Origin: Pomacea canaliculata
Lineage: Eukaryota; Mollusca; Gastropoda; Architaenioglossa; Ampullariidae
Length of the DNA: 64,000 nucleotides
Direction: 5' to 3'
Assembly (NCBI RefSeq): GCF_003073045.1
Contig: NC_037600.1
Location: 17,066,352 to 17,130,351 of the forward strand
Shown here piece by piece: positions 33,878 through 44,650 of this stretch. Numbering within the stretch: the first letter of the stretch is position 1; each line of letters begins with the position of its first letter. The notes beneath the pieces were generated by a model. It had not been told where the DNA came from. It made no database searches and saw only the letters and a list, made by a program, of their open reading frames with translations. Both the position numbers and the translations under genes were made by a program.

Positions 33878-34636
33878 AAAGAGCATCATACAAAAAATCT
33901 TATGCAGTCCTCTACAGAAAGTAATTGTAGTAACTCATCTCATTTCCACTGTCACTGTCACTGTCACTTGTCTGGCTGCAGTCGTCCACTGCCAAGATGG
34001 CGCTACTCACTCTGGGCTGTTCGTCGCACTCTCGTTGGTGGTGGAGCGGATCGAAGAAGATCAGGAAGTTGACGTCTACCACGTTGTCAAACACGTCAAA
34101 CGCCGCCGACCCCAGGTGTTGTCTGACTATGTGAGTTGTATCTCTCACTAACCCCAGGTGTTGGCTTATACATGTATCGTGAGTCGTCTTGCACCTCTTA
34201 CTCCGACCCTGGAGTACTGGAGTCGGAATTGGAAAGAGGTGGAGTGAGAGAGAATGTGTGTGAGAGAGAGAGAAGCAAATAGCCTAGTGCTTAGAACAAT
34301 TTGAGGAAGGAAAGACAGTGAGGGGGAGGATACTCAAACTCTCCTGACAAAAGCTGTCTCTTACACCTCACTCCCTAGCTCACGGTCACGGAACTACTTT
34401 TATCTTTACCTTTTTATATCTGTCAGCTTTAGTCAATGGCACCTGTAACTGTAACTCGCAGTTTGCTCTTTGACCCACAGGATCAGTACCGCTTCTGCTA
34501 CAAGACCCTCTGGGACTACATGAACCTGCGCATGATTGGAGGGACCTTCACGGACACGCTGGGACAGACCAAGGCGGACAAGACCTACGGAGTGGCCAGC
34601 CTCAGTCTGACATCACAGCCAGACAGTCTATACTGA
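21003..34636 (+). CDS. Receptor-type tyrosine-protein phosphatase with EGF/furin-like and FN3 ectodomain, 22 exons
   Basis: Single-pass receptor phosphatase, about 1531 aa. Exons: 21003-21090, 21526-21591, 22851-22946, 23421-23558, 24036-24173, 24311-24431, 24848-25071, 26108-26149, 26409-26610, 27076-27191, 27608-27892, 28268-28488, 28902-29078, 29260-30522, 30963-31151, 31560-31677, 31947-32135, 32733-32946, 33172-33379, 33583-33778, 33982-34130, 34481-34636; all in frame. Order: signal peptide (1-29), Cys-rich and furin-like modules (30-83), two EGF-like modules (84-175), about five FN3 domains (175-820), membrane span (about 839-863), then WRRKHR. D1 (about 900-1200) has DRNRF, YINASF, WPDHG and HCGTGVARTG. 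D2 (about 1215-1500) has HCQDGATHSG and lacks the WPD Asp. D1 should hydrolyse phosphotyrosine; D2 looks like a pseudophosphatase. An in-frame upstream ATG at 20871 exists, but 21003 places the signal peptide properly. Orthology to a named vertebrate RPTP is unclear. Confidence 0.92.
21640..21905. repeat. Degenerate tandem array in phosphatase intron 2
   Basis: Imperfect units of roughly 30-45 bp built around TTATGGTCTTATT followed by an ACTCTC-like tail recur about seven times. Unit length varies and copies are diverged. Confidence 0.5.
23004..23034. repeat. (TTTTG)n microsatellite
   Basis: Run of TTTTG units just after exon 3 of the phosphatase gene. Confidence 0.7.
25605..25790. mobile_element. 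hAT-type MITE (186 bp) in phosphatase intron 7
   Basis: Starts CAGGGCCGCCGAGAG and ends CTCTCGTCAGGCCTG, an imperfect terminal inverted repeat, with GGGCCCC-rich flanks inside. The flanking octamers ACCATGGT (25597-25604) and TCCATGGT (25791-25798) match at 7 of 8, fitting a hAT target duplication. Non-coding. Probably the same family as the element at 1010-1171. Confidence 0.72.
27364..27548. repeat. Tandem repeat, about 36-43 bp units, phosphatase intron 10
   Basis: About five units contain GTCCATGGTAA followed by CCTGTGTAAACCTTGCTCAG. Some units carry an extra GTGTACT, so unit length alternates. It is fully intronic, between exons ending 27191 and starting 27608. Confidence 0.75.
29569..29583 (+). 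other. Dibasic (furin-type) cleavage site in phosphatase ectodomain
   Basis: Codons for GRKKR (Arg-Lys-Lys-Arg at about residues 743-746) lie in the membrane-proximal part of the ectodomain, about 95 residues before the membrane span. R-X-K/R-R is the furin consensus. LAR- and RPTP-mu-type receptors are known to be cut in this region into a non-covalent heterodimer. Use of the site here is inference. Confidence 0.6.
29857..29935 (+). other. Transmembrane segment of the phosphatase
   Basis: About 25 hydrophobic residues (DIGVVIGIIVGIILLIILII then CIILIVL) are followed by WRRKHR as a stop-transfer anchor. This fixes the topology: FN3 domains outside, both PTP domains in the cytosol. Confidence 0.9.
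31833..31920. repeat. (ATT)n microsatellite
   Basis: About 28 perfect ATT units lie just upstream of phosphatase exon 17 (starting 31947), only about 25 bp before the acceptor. Length variation could affect splicing of this exon. Confidence 0.9.
33982..34130 (+). other. Degenerate D2 phosphatase signature exon
   Basis: Exon 21 encodes VVHCQDGATHSG where active PTPs have HCxxGxxRTG. The Cys (about residue 1434) is kept and the Arg is His (about 1439). In the preceding exon the WPD position reads NAWAKTN, so the general acid Asp is absent. Pseudo-D2 domains are common in receptor phosphatases and act in regulation or binding (family knowledge). Confidence 0.85.
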
Positions 34637-34940
34637 GGTCACTGACAGACAGTCTATACTGAGGTCACTGCTAGACAGTCTACACTGAGGTCACAACCAG
34701 TCTATAGGCGCGTTAGGAGCAGGTCGGGACATACCACGTTGACAACTTCAGTCCAGACTTCGTGTCCAGACTTCCAGACATCGGTTTCTAGCAGTTGTGG
34801 TGTTACAACAAACAGTCTATACTGAGGTCACAAACAGTCTATACTGAGGTCACAAACAGTCTATACTGATGTCACAAACAGTCTATACTGATGTCACAAA
34901 CAGTCTATACTGATGTCACAGTCTATACTGATGTCCCAGC
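34624..34940 (+). repeat. Minisatellite spanning the phosphatase stop codon and 3' UTR
   Basis: Ten copies of a CAGTCTATACTGAGGTCAC-type unit start at 34624, 34650, 34676, 34698, 34813, 34835, 34857, 34879, 34901 and 34919. Spacing is 26 bp, then 22 bp, with a non-repeat gap at about 34710-34810. The first copy encodes the last codons and stop (SLY then TGA). Confidence 0.9.
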
Positions 34941-36335
34941 TATTCCGAGGTCTCATCACCAGCACCAAAGCCGACCATTTCTGTGATGTCCACATCTTGC
35001 CAGTTCGTGCCAAAGCCCTCGCAGGACACGAAGTTGCCTCCTGCTTTGTCTTTCTTGCAGTGTAGGAACATTCCTATTGTGTTCAGTCTTCAGGAGGTGA
35101 TCAGACCCATCAAGTATTCTCTGACATTTATTCTTCATGCGCTGCTGCTGTGGCTTCATTCTCACAGCTGTTGCTGGTTTGTTCTGAATTATGAAGTGAG
35201 GAAAAGAGAACTGAAGTCATTACATAACTACTTAAAATCTCATAAACTGATTTAAAGTTTCACTCAGATGATGATGATTGATGATGATGATGATGAGGAG
35301 GAGGAGGAGGAAGAGGAGGAAAAACAATTTGATGCAAGTTATAAGTGAAACTGAGAATATTTATATCTTTGGACATTTGAATATTTCTGTGCTACTCTGC
35401 AATAGTATTTAATATATTTTTAGAACTACCTACTGTTATTAGATTTTAGTAGCAAAAGATCATTTTGGTATTAAAAAGCACTTGTATATTATCTCTAATA
35501 ATCCAAAAACTAAATATCTGTGCAACAGAGAACCTTCATATCTTTGAGTCTTTATATTTATTTTTATTATTATTATTTGATGTTAAGTTAAACAAATGCC
35601 AATAAGCTACAACAGTGTCACTTTTTGCATGGAATGTAGCTTAGTAAGACTAGTGATATATCAGGTTTGAGTTACAAATTATATAACTACTACTCGTAGT
35701 TAAGTAGTAATGGCACAATTTTCTTGAAGCTGACATTCTTTTGTGAATTTAAAGTTTTTTACAATTTTATTTGTTATTTTAGTGTCGCTATAGTGACATT
35801 GTCTCCTCTTAACAACAAATAATTTTAATTTATTAATCTTTTCCAATATGGCAGAATTCAAATTAAAGTTTCAGGAATACCAAATACCAAAATCTCTTTT
35901 CTATCAATTTTTATTTCATCACTAGAACTGTGTTATTTGTTTTGAAAACATTTTACAAATCAGCAGGAATACATTTTTCCAAAGCTGTTTCCAAAGCAAA
36001 GTTAGCTCTTGACGAGTTATATTGACAAATATGTTTTAGGAACTGTTGGAGAAAACAACTATCTCGAGATCTGTAACATCATTACCTACTGTCATGTTGT
36101 GGTGTGGTTGAATTCATCACTTTCTTTTCGAGCTAAGATATTTGGGGATGTGTAACATGTCTGTACATTGAGACAAGTACAGTGGAAATGTGGATACACA
36201 AGGTGTGTCTTCTAAACTGACATGAGCCTTTCTGGCTTTTATTATAAATTATTTGCGGGAATGTGTGTGTGTGACTGGGCATGCTTTAATACAACTATAT
36301 TTATATCGCAAATAAAGCTTTTTAAAAGTGTTAAA
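34637..36335 (+). other. Probable 3' UTR of the phosphatase gene
   Basis: Mostly AT-rich non-coding sequence after the stop codon: the minisatellite, a GAT/GAG-rich tract at about 35268-35320, and then sequence without notable open frames up to AATAAA at 36311-36316. The end is inferred from that signal alone. Confidence 0.5.
36311..36316 (+). promoter_or_regulatory. Candidate polyadenylation signal of the phosphatase gene
   Basis: AATAAA preceded by ATATCGCA and followed by a T-rich stretch and GTGTTAGTGTG. It is a plausible end for a 1.7-kb 3' UTR. Confidence 0.4.
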
Positions 36336-37120
36336 AGTCTATAATTCTCTCAAGTGTTAGTGTGTAGCCGACCTTGTACATGAGAGAGCGGAGAAAGATA
36401 CACGTCCTTAGTTCTTTCTCTTACATCAATTGTTTAGTCTTTTTATTAATAATGAATATATATTGAAATCAGTGTTTTAACAGTTTGTAAAAGACAAATA
36501 CCATCGTATCAAAGAATCAGATTTTAATAAACAAACATAGCAAGCAAGTAAACAAACACAATTAATATTTACAGGCTTCATCAAAGGGCAATTTGTACAG
36601 GTTTCTAATTTTACACTTTTTAGGCCTTTAACCGGCATAGATTATTAACTACATAGAAATACAGTGCACAACACTATTTTATAACATGTTTCAAATATTA
36701 GAAAACTGTTGATGGCAGATCTTTTTCCTGTAAAACCAATTTTTTATATATCTGCTTGTGCTACACATTTAACGGCATACGAGCGATTTTTTTTTTCAGC
36801 TTCTCAATTTGATGCTTTACAATATTTTAAATATTAGAAACACGTCTTGCAACTGGCATCAGATCTTATTTTTAACCGAACGGGACTGAAAAAATGCACA
36901 CACCTCTCACGACCAATGTATAGATGAGCTCAAACATGGCTCAAAAAAGCGAGAAACATCAAACGAGCAGAAGTAGTCATGGAAGCAGAACAAGCAGCAA
37001 ATGTTGGACCCAAAAGAATCATCCTAACATTTGATTGTTTCCACACACTCCCACCCGCTAAATAAAATCTTTCTTAACCAACGGTAGTTGTTACTGTGAC
37101 ATTCACCTAGAAACCAGTAT
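36336..37120. other. Convergent intergenic region
   Basis: AT-rich sequence between the phosphatase 3' end and the minus-strand SRCR-ZP paralogue. A minus-strand AATAAA lies near 36441. I looked here for a Ser/Thr-rich or hydrophobic terminal exon of the paralogue and saw none. Confidence 0.4.
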
Positions 37121-40100
37121 TCAGGGCACAGGTGATGTATGGAGAAATATTAAGTATTCAGAAAGCCCTCCATGAGGCCGCCCAGTCTTGTAGATAGGCG
37201 GGTGCTTGGTGGCTGTTGGTAACATCGACATGGCCATGCTGAGTCTGGTCGGCTGCTGGGCAACCCCTCTCCAGTCTGCACGAGTCCGGATGTCTCGCAC
37301 CTGTCCACCCTCACCTGGGCTTCGTCTTCTCGCGCGCCGTGAGGCCAGGGGCTTGCTGCTGTTGCAGCTCCGGTCACACTGGCTGGAAATGGGCTGTTGG
37401 TGGGGAGACAGAAGCAACAGCACCGGGGCCTTAATTTGTCTTCACAAAGTCACAGAATTACACTTAAAAGTCTAGTGGGTCAGTTCTGTTTCTAGGTCGA
37501 GATCAGCGTGTATATATATATACAGATCTCTGAAGCGAAATACTATTTCCCCAATAAATAAATAAACTGTACATAACTTCTTAAGATCATTCTCAGCAAT
37601 TTTTTATATATGTCTGCGTGTGTGTTTGTCATGGTTACTGATGTAGCATCAAAGGTAATGCCTCTCCAGGTGCCAGACTCACCTGTGAAGCCGACACCTT
37701 GGTGCACACATAAGCGTTGCACTTGACGATCATGTTAGTTGACCCCACGAAGGAGAAAGGCTGGAAGCGCAATCCTAACATGAAGTCGCTGATGGTGTGG
37801 ACAGACAGGGTGGATTCCACTGGACACCTGGTGACAGACACCCACTCTTACTCCAGGCACTCAACTAGCCTCACCTTGGACTCTATCCTGACCAAAATAA
37901 TCTAACGAGGAATCTCAAAAGGTCAAAGGTGAAACTTTTGAGAGCATGGCATGAATTTTACCCAAAAGGTAAAACCAGATCCACCCCCATCCAAAATACC
38001 ATAGTAGCCCAGTGGGGAAGCGGGTGAGCAAAACTGAATCGGGTCAAAGACTACTAACGGGTGACTATGAACAGAATGCACCCACTTGTTTCGGAGCAGC
38101 ACCTGGACGGGCAGGGAGGAAACTGGGGGATCGGGTGCAGCCACGCAGTCCGGCACGACGAGCTGTAGACGTGGGTCCTGGGTCTTTAAGGTCAGCCCCA
38201 CGTTGACCCAGGAGCCTGATGGAACGATGTTCAAGCCCTGCGCATGCGTGGGTCATCATGACGTCATCATTTCCAACATGAAAACTTCCGACTGCATTTT
38301 TTTAAGGATATTTTTACGTTCACACTTGTAAACATCAACAAACATGGGCGACGTCAACATAAAGTAAACATCGATAGAAAGTTTTGTGTCATATAACAAA
38401 TAACATTTATCACGAATAAACGTTCTCAACATGCGCGTTCGGATGCCAGAGTTCTAACCACTCGGCTCTCCACTTCCGGTATAGGGTTGGCTCCCTTGCC
38501 GCGTGATAAAGCCTTAGTTGCTGGCTGTAAAACCCCAATCTCTCCCTCCACTTCCGGCTACAGATGTGTATTGTTGTCTACCTGGAAAGTGACAGGTGTG
38601 GAGAAAGTGTCATCTGTGAACAGCTGCATGATGATGGGTAGAGTGGTGTTGGCCACGGCGCGGACCTCCTGGCTGGTGGGCGACAGGATGCTTTTGTCCT
38701 TGCTTTCGCCGCGCGGCATCTCGCAGCTGGCAGTGACGACGAACTGCAGGTCACGTGACATGAAGCCGCTGGGCTCCTCGCGGCTGCTGGGCTCCACTAC
38801 CACGAGGGTAGAGTAGGTCAGGTGTGTCTCGTTTTGCTGTGAGATGCAAAGTAGAATGAAGCAGAGTTCACAGAGTTCAATATTATTAATTATTTTGTCG
38901 TTTTTGTTACGAGAGGCAGGGTAGGTGTGTTCATAAGCCACCAGAGCAAGAAACCAGGCACTGACCAAAATAACTGCACAGTTGATGAAGTTCAAGAAGA
39001 TGAGAATGTGCGTGGAGTTGCTCCTAAAGCCTGGCACACACCGACCACCGTTCTGGAAGGAGCGCTCGACCGTCAGGTGGCGCTCGGTCATGTTGGGGTC
39101 CACGTCTCGCGCCAACGCCACGATGATCTCCGTCTCGCTGCATTCCACCGAGGCTTCGGGAGCTGCAAAGCCACCTCACTTTTTAAACTAGTTTTTTTTC
39201 TGTTACCTTTCTATAAGACGAAAAAAAAAGGATTTTCCTCTCTTGATAATCTTAACAAAGTATCATTGTAACTTCGTTGATAGAGGAGGACGACGACGAT
39301 ATTTAGAGCAGGTACTCGAAACTGAGGATTGATGTGATTGTGACCTGGTTTTGTAAAATTTGCCCTACTTTTCAGCACACAGGATATTTTTAACATATTT
39401 TGAAGGTTACCACATAAACAAAAATGATATTTGTTCTTTTTACGCACTTGTATTTAACTCCCTTTGAAGTTGTTCATGTGACCAAAGTGCTTACCTGGGA
39501 TTTTTGTGGGAGGAGCAGTCCGTTTGCAGGAGACAGACGCCAGCTCGGAGGGGCCACAGTCGTGGGTGAACTCTGGCCTGTGATTACACTTCAGGAAGGA
39601 CGACTCGTTGCCGAAGCACTTGACATCGTCGAGAACGATCGGCATGACAGGCAGCTTCATGGAGGAGCTCAGCCAGCCGGGCTCCGCCTCCTGGGGACTG
39701 AGAGAGACAGAGGGTAGAAGTGACGTATACACACTTCTCATACTCTAGTGACGAGGCTAAATAATTCTCCTTTCCAGCACCTTGCAGTGACGTAACGAAG
39801 ACATTCAGTGCTACTGGTTTCACCTATCGTCATGTAAATATTGACAAACACACATATTCAACACTATTTGTCCCTTTAATTAAAAAGAAAACCAAAAAAT
39901 CCTTAACCTCTGACCCTGACACTAAGTCGTGAAGAGCCGTGACAGGATGTCCACGTGACATGTGTCTCACCTGAAGCACAGGTCTCTGCACACCATCTGA
40001 GCTGCTAGCAGGTCCCAGTTGTCGTCACAGACCAGTCCCCAGGTGCCGTTACTGGCAAGGACTTGCACCCACCCGGCCCAGTTCTCACCTTCCTTCCCCA

Positions 40101-41299
40101 GCAGGCGAATCTTTAATGGCGGGTCCTTGGAGGAAGGATTGGCTGACGAGGCAAAAGTCAAAATGAGGCGAGGACGTATGTTCTTCACATACTTGCATGA
40201 TTTAATTTTCTCTAAAATAAATATCTACGTCTAAACCACCAAATGTCTATATAAGTTAACTTTATTTTTATAGACTCGTGACAAAATAATATTCATATCA
40301 CAGAAGTGACATCAACTCCCTAACCTGAACCTGAGAGAGAGCTATAAAAACAACTTTGTTATTGTTCTTGTTGTTGTTGTTTCTTACTGCATCTGCTCGA
40401 GAGCGGAAGTGACGGGGAAAGGGGTACTTTAGACTTCATCGGGGATCCTAACCCTCCTCTCCCTCCTCCCACCGGGGAGGAGTCAGGGCCGGTGCTGCAC
40501 TTGACCCCCGCGTCCTCGTGGTGGCCGCAGTTGGAAACCATGTACCCGATAGGACATTGGTTCAAAGTCGCCTCGTCCCCCATGCACCCGACATCTGTCA
40601 GCAGCACTGGGCCGTCACCCTGTCCGAAGTAGGCGTTGGACACTGCAGTCCCCCCTCTGCATCCTCGGGACATTCAACGGCAGAATTTTTCTTGTAAATA
40701 TATGGATATACATAATATATAAATATCTATATAAATGTATATATAGATCGATATAACCACTCATTTGTAATTACTCATTTGTAATTAATGTGTAATTAGG
40801 GGGATCGCGAGAGGAGTGTTGCTCACCCATAATGCAGCATCCTGCAGATGACCGTAGCATCGTTGTTGTCCCAGTTGTCATCACAAACTGTACCCCAGGT
40901 GCCATGCCATAAAACCTCCACCCGACCTTCTCGTGGATGCACCCCATCAGCTAGTCTTACTTGGATTGGGTGAATCGGGGTGTTGCCTAAAAGAAAATTC
41001 CACATGATCATCATTGTTATCATCATCGTCGTCGTCATTACTGATTTTATTGTTCTTGTTTTTTGTCTGAACATGCTGCGTGCATCTTAGCGACATACTC
41101 ATTTCCACCCGGAATTGGTTGACACCTTTACATCCCCAGTCAAACCAGCAAATATTTTGCCAAGGGTGAGGCAGGCCTACCTACCGTTCGCGAGGGTTCC
41201 TCCTGACTGCAGCAGCAGCGCACCCAGTGCCAGAAGACTGCGGAGAACGGCGCAGAAGAGGATGCGAACCGAGACCTGCCGAAGTCGACGTGGCAGCAT
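37121..41299 (-). CDS. SRCR-SRCR-ZP domain protein, paralogue of the gene at 10759-19389
   Basis: About 641 aa as modelled. Minus-strand exons in transcript order: 41299-41185, 40986-40827, 40656-40388, 40142-39971, 39697-39495, 39162-38966, 38836-38582, 38237-38086, 37827-37683, 37378-37121. Exon 1 gives a basic N-terminus and a hydrophobic signal segment ([11 protein letters not shown]). SRCR1 ([16 protein letters not shown]...) has six Cys and SRCR2 ([16 protein letters not shown]...) seven. The ZP domain has ten Cys and ends [19 protein letters not shown], a furin-type site. Exon phases match the other copy; for example both genes have a 203-bp exon 5 and both start the second ZP exon at a CAAAAC acceptor. 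Differences: an extra intron (37379-37682) before CDRSC, and no Ser/Thr stalk or hydrophobic tail. A GTGAGG donor at 37314 after SPG could end exon 10 early; otherwise the frame runs to a stop at 37121 and the product would be secreted. Confidence 0.82.
38430..38515 (-). repeat. Possible tRNA-derived SINE fragment
   Basis: On the minus strand the sequence GAGCCGAGTGGTTAGAAC resembles a tRNA A box and D-arm; a GCATCCGAA follows. No clear B box or tail. It lies in intron 7 of the SRCR-ZP paralogue. Confidence 0.3.
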
Positions 41300-42601
41300 G
41301 TTCACGTGGGTCACTGGCACCGCCACCTACCGGTCTCCTGCACTCCCAGCAAGGGCAGGCGATGTTTTCACATCCGGTCTCACAACGGTTTATCTGATCA
41401 AACGTTGCGACACGTGCAGTGAAATCCTGTTCAGTTGGGTCATCAAGTGCACTCAGGACAGATTCTCACGTGCTGCTTACATCAGAGCTTCGTCGGGTGG
41501 CCCACAGACGATTTCGCAAGTTCCTGGCCCAACCCGTTTTCTTCTTAAGATTAGATATTTTCTTTTTCCTCACGGACGACGAAATGGATGAAGAATGTGG
41601 TTTATCTAAAACTGACTTGTTTACAAACAAATGTTTGAAGCAGAAACTTCAAAATGGCGAACTTCAACAACGAGGCTGTGTGGGAGGATCGTCATACAAA
41701 CACTCCCGGAAGAATAATGAAGCAGACGTTAAGAACAAGATGCTTCCTGTATCTCGTCATCGATCGACCGACAACAGATGACGACGTGCACAAGATAAAA
41801 ACTCATTGAGTCACGTGAGCGATGGCGTCACGTGCTTGGAGACTGCGTTCACTCAAAATTTCCCAATCAAGATCGTCTGGAAGCTGCAAACTCTGACGAA
41901 TCTGTCGATTGCTACAATGTTGTTGTTTTTTTTCAAATTTACCTTTGTATAACAATGTACCCAGTTTTCCCAGGAATAGCTGTGATGTAAAGAGTGCAAA
42001 AAGTTTACAACAATGCAGCTCGCTAGGTAGACATCTTGTGTCGAGCTCGCATTAATTACGAGATAATTAGTTGATTGTTTCCACACTGTGATCTTAATTC
42101 TTCAACCAAATCAGCCACAGAAGTTTGTTTGATTTTCAGATGTTGAAATGTCAGGAACTCGGCCCGTGACCCTTCTACTTTCTTTTAATCACAATGGTGA
42201 CAGCAAATAGTTTTGTGGTAATTAAGGGTATTCGCTATTTTTCTAGATTAAATTAATTACTTATAATACAGCTGTCTGTGATTGTTGCTTTGTAGTGATA
42301 TATGATATATGAACAAGGAAACTGTTGAGGTAGCTGTAGGCATGTTTCTTGCTTTTACATGATAGGTTGTAGTAGTAATCTCAGGTCTCTGTCACGTGCA
42401 CCAGACACCCGGTATAAGTTGTCACGTGACTCTTTGCTTTGGATTGTAAATACCGAGTCTATTCAGGTGACACTCTGTGTGTGTGATAATTATTGAGTCC
42501 TTCTTACCTGTTCTTGTAATGTCCGTGAAATCAAAGCCATGTCTGACACTTACCTGTCAAGGGAAACTTACATATTGACATCACATGGAACAACGGGATG
42601 A

Positions 42602-42738
42602 GAAAAAAAGAAAGAAAGAAAGAAAGAAAGAAAGAAACAAAAAAGAAAGAAAGAAAGAAAGAAAACAAAACAAAACAAAAGAAAAAAAGAAAGAAAGAAC
42701 AAAAGAAAGAAATAAAGAAAGAAAGAAAGGAAGAAAGA
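42602..42738. repeat. (GAAA)n microsatellite, interrupted
   Basis: Purine-only tract of GAAA units with AAAAC interruptions. It creates spurious Lys/Glu-rich and Phe/Ser-rich open frames on both strands. Confidence 0.9.
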
Positions 42739-43804
42739 AAAGCTACTACATGTATTGGTGAGATTATCAGCGTAAAAACGCTGCAGTTCGTGATACTCGC
42801 AAGCATTTACTCTGAAGGGTACATACCTAGAGTGCTAAACAACGGCGGGTAGCTGTTGTGAGGGAGGGCTAACTACAGGTGCATTTAGAGGACAACATTG
42901 CGGGGCTCCTGAGGTCACGGGTACGAGACTATAACATTTACAAGCCTACGAAATGTAGAACGAAGTGTAGAAAGCAAGAAACGAGGGCTGATGAAGCATC
43001 AATAAATTCTCACAAGCACTGAGATCATTGCTACAATAAAATATTTACTCATGAGTATCACGTGACATGCCGAGGGCGTTTCGTAACGGCGGACTGATAT
43101 TAAGGGAATGGGGAACATGGGTGCACTTGGACCGGTGCGAGGGTGTGTAAGGGTACCAGACTGCAGGACTTGCGAACTAAGGGTACGAGCGGTCCAGAAG
43201 ATATATTAGGGAGTTGCCACCCTAAATATGTCAGTCCACACTTTGTTATTCTCTCTGGAGATATAGGTTAGGGGGGTAGTATCAGGGTGTGTGCAAGGAC
43301 CCCCCCTTCCCTCCGACACGCACGCACAAAAGGTAAGAATGCAGTGGCAGTGGATATCGGCTTTCATCCCCTTCCTGTGACCATCACTGTTTACCACCCC
43401 TTTCATGAATGATGCCACACTACCCTACCAGGGGACGTGAAGTGGCTGAGCGGGTGGAACAATACCCGACTATAGAGGGGCCTCCTCGACAGGAGGAGTG
43501 TCTGTGCTTTGCAGTGTCTTTGCTGTCGTCTTGCCGACAACACACATGATACCCAGGGTAGGCACTGACCCGGAGAGCATTGCAGACAAAAGTAGAAGCA
43601 TGCTGTCGATCACGTATGCAGGTTGTGTGTAGTACAAAACTAAAATATTTGCTCCAATTCCACGCATGCATGCAGGAACACACACACGTACGCATATACT
43701 AATATTCACATGCACTGACAAACACTAATAAAAGCGAGCGCATGTTCTCACTCAAGGGATATCTCTTCATCAGACCCACCACCTTGTCCGCCACGCTCCA
43801 AATA

Positions 43805-44232
43805 CCACATTATCCACACACACACACACATACGAACGCACGCGCTCGCACTTCCACGCACGGTTTGTTTTCGTGGTCGCACATGCATATTAATTGTCGT
43901 TCTCTCCTTCATCTCTCTCTCTCTCAAACACACGCACATATACACACCCAATAAAAACGACGCATGCACACACACTCGCACAAGCATGCGCACGCACAAA
44001 CTCATACAGAGTCGCCAACATACAAACATGCTTTCACGAACGAGAATATGCGTGCACGCATGCACACACTCGCTCCTCTCACACTTTCTCCCTCCCTCTC
44101 TCTCTCTCACACACACAGCGCATGATGCAATTCTTCATAGCCAGGTTATTCTTTCACCTGTGCGACTCATCCACGTACACACGCACACACACGCACACAC
44201 ATACATACACGCACACACACACACGCACAGCT
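43805..44232. repeat. CA/CG/CT-rich simple-sequence region
   Basis: Mixed (CA)n, (CGCA)n and (CT)n stretches over about 430 bp account for His/Thr-rich frames on the plus strand and Val/Cys-rich frames on the minus strand. Confidence 0.8.
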
Positions 44233-44321
44233 CTGGCGTGAGTGTCAACACGTAGCCTTATAGCCACGCATGCCACAGTCGCTATGTTCTGGCGGAGGAG
44301 TGCGAGAGGCGCCATAGGCCC

Positions 44322-44650
44322 CAGTTTTTAAACTTTTCTACACGAGTACCACCATCGAAAATTCGAATTGACCGAGTACCACCTGGCAACCCTACCCTCT
44401 ACAAATAATTATATTCACTAGTCTAGGACTTAATCTTAGGTTCGCCGGTATTTAGTCTATGATTTAGTTAGTAGTTACCTTTTAATATGATAATCTCCAT
44501 ACATTTGTCACAGGAAAAATGATTCAAAACGAAAGAACTTCATGGAGTAAAATATTTAAACGAATTCTTTTATTTAGGTGCATTGTGCTTGGGTACCACC
44601 CGTCACACCTAGTACCAGTAGTGATACGAGTACCCCTGTTTGAAAACCTG
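44322..44650. mobile_element. Candidate hAT-type MITE (about 329 bp)
   Basis: The left end CAGTTTTTAAACTTTT and the complement of the right end, CAGGTTTTCAAACAGG, are imperfect inverted repeats. Both are followed by GTACCAC/GTACTCG-type motifs seen in hAT ends. No convincing 8-bp target duplication was found, so the borders are uncertain. Confidence 0.35.

Noticed and set aside
42531-42852. Overlapping Lys/Glu-rich and Phe/Ser-rich frames on both strands
   Set aside because: Created entirely by the GAAA microsatellite.
43748-44255. Several His/Thr- or Val/Cys-rich frames
   Set aside because: Low-complexity CA/CT/CG repeats; no domain.
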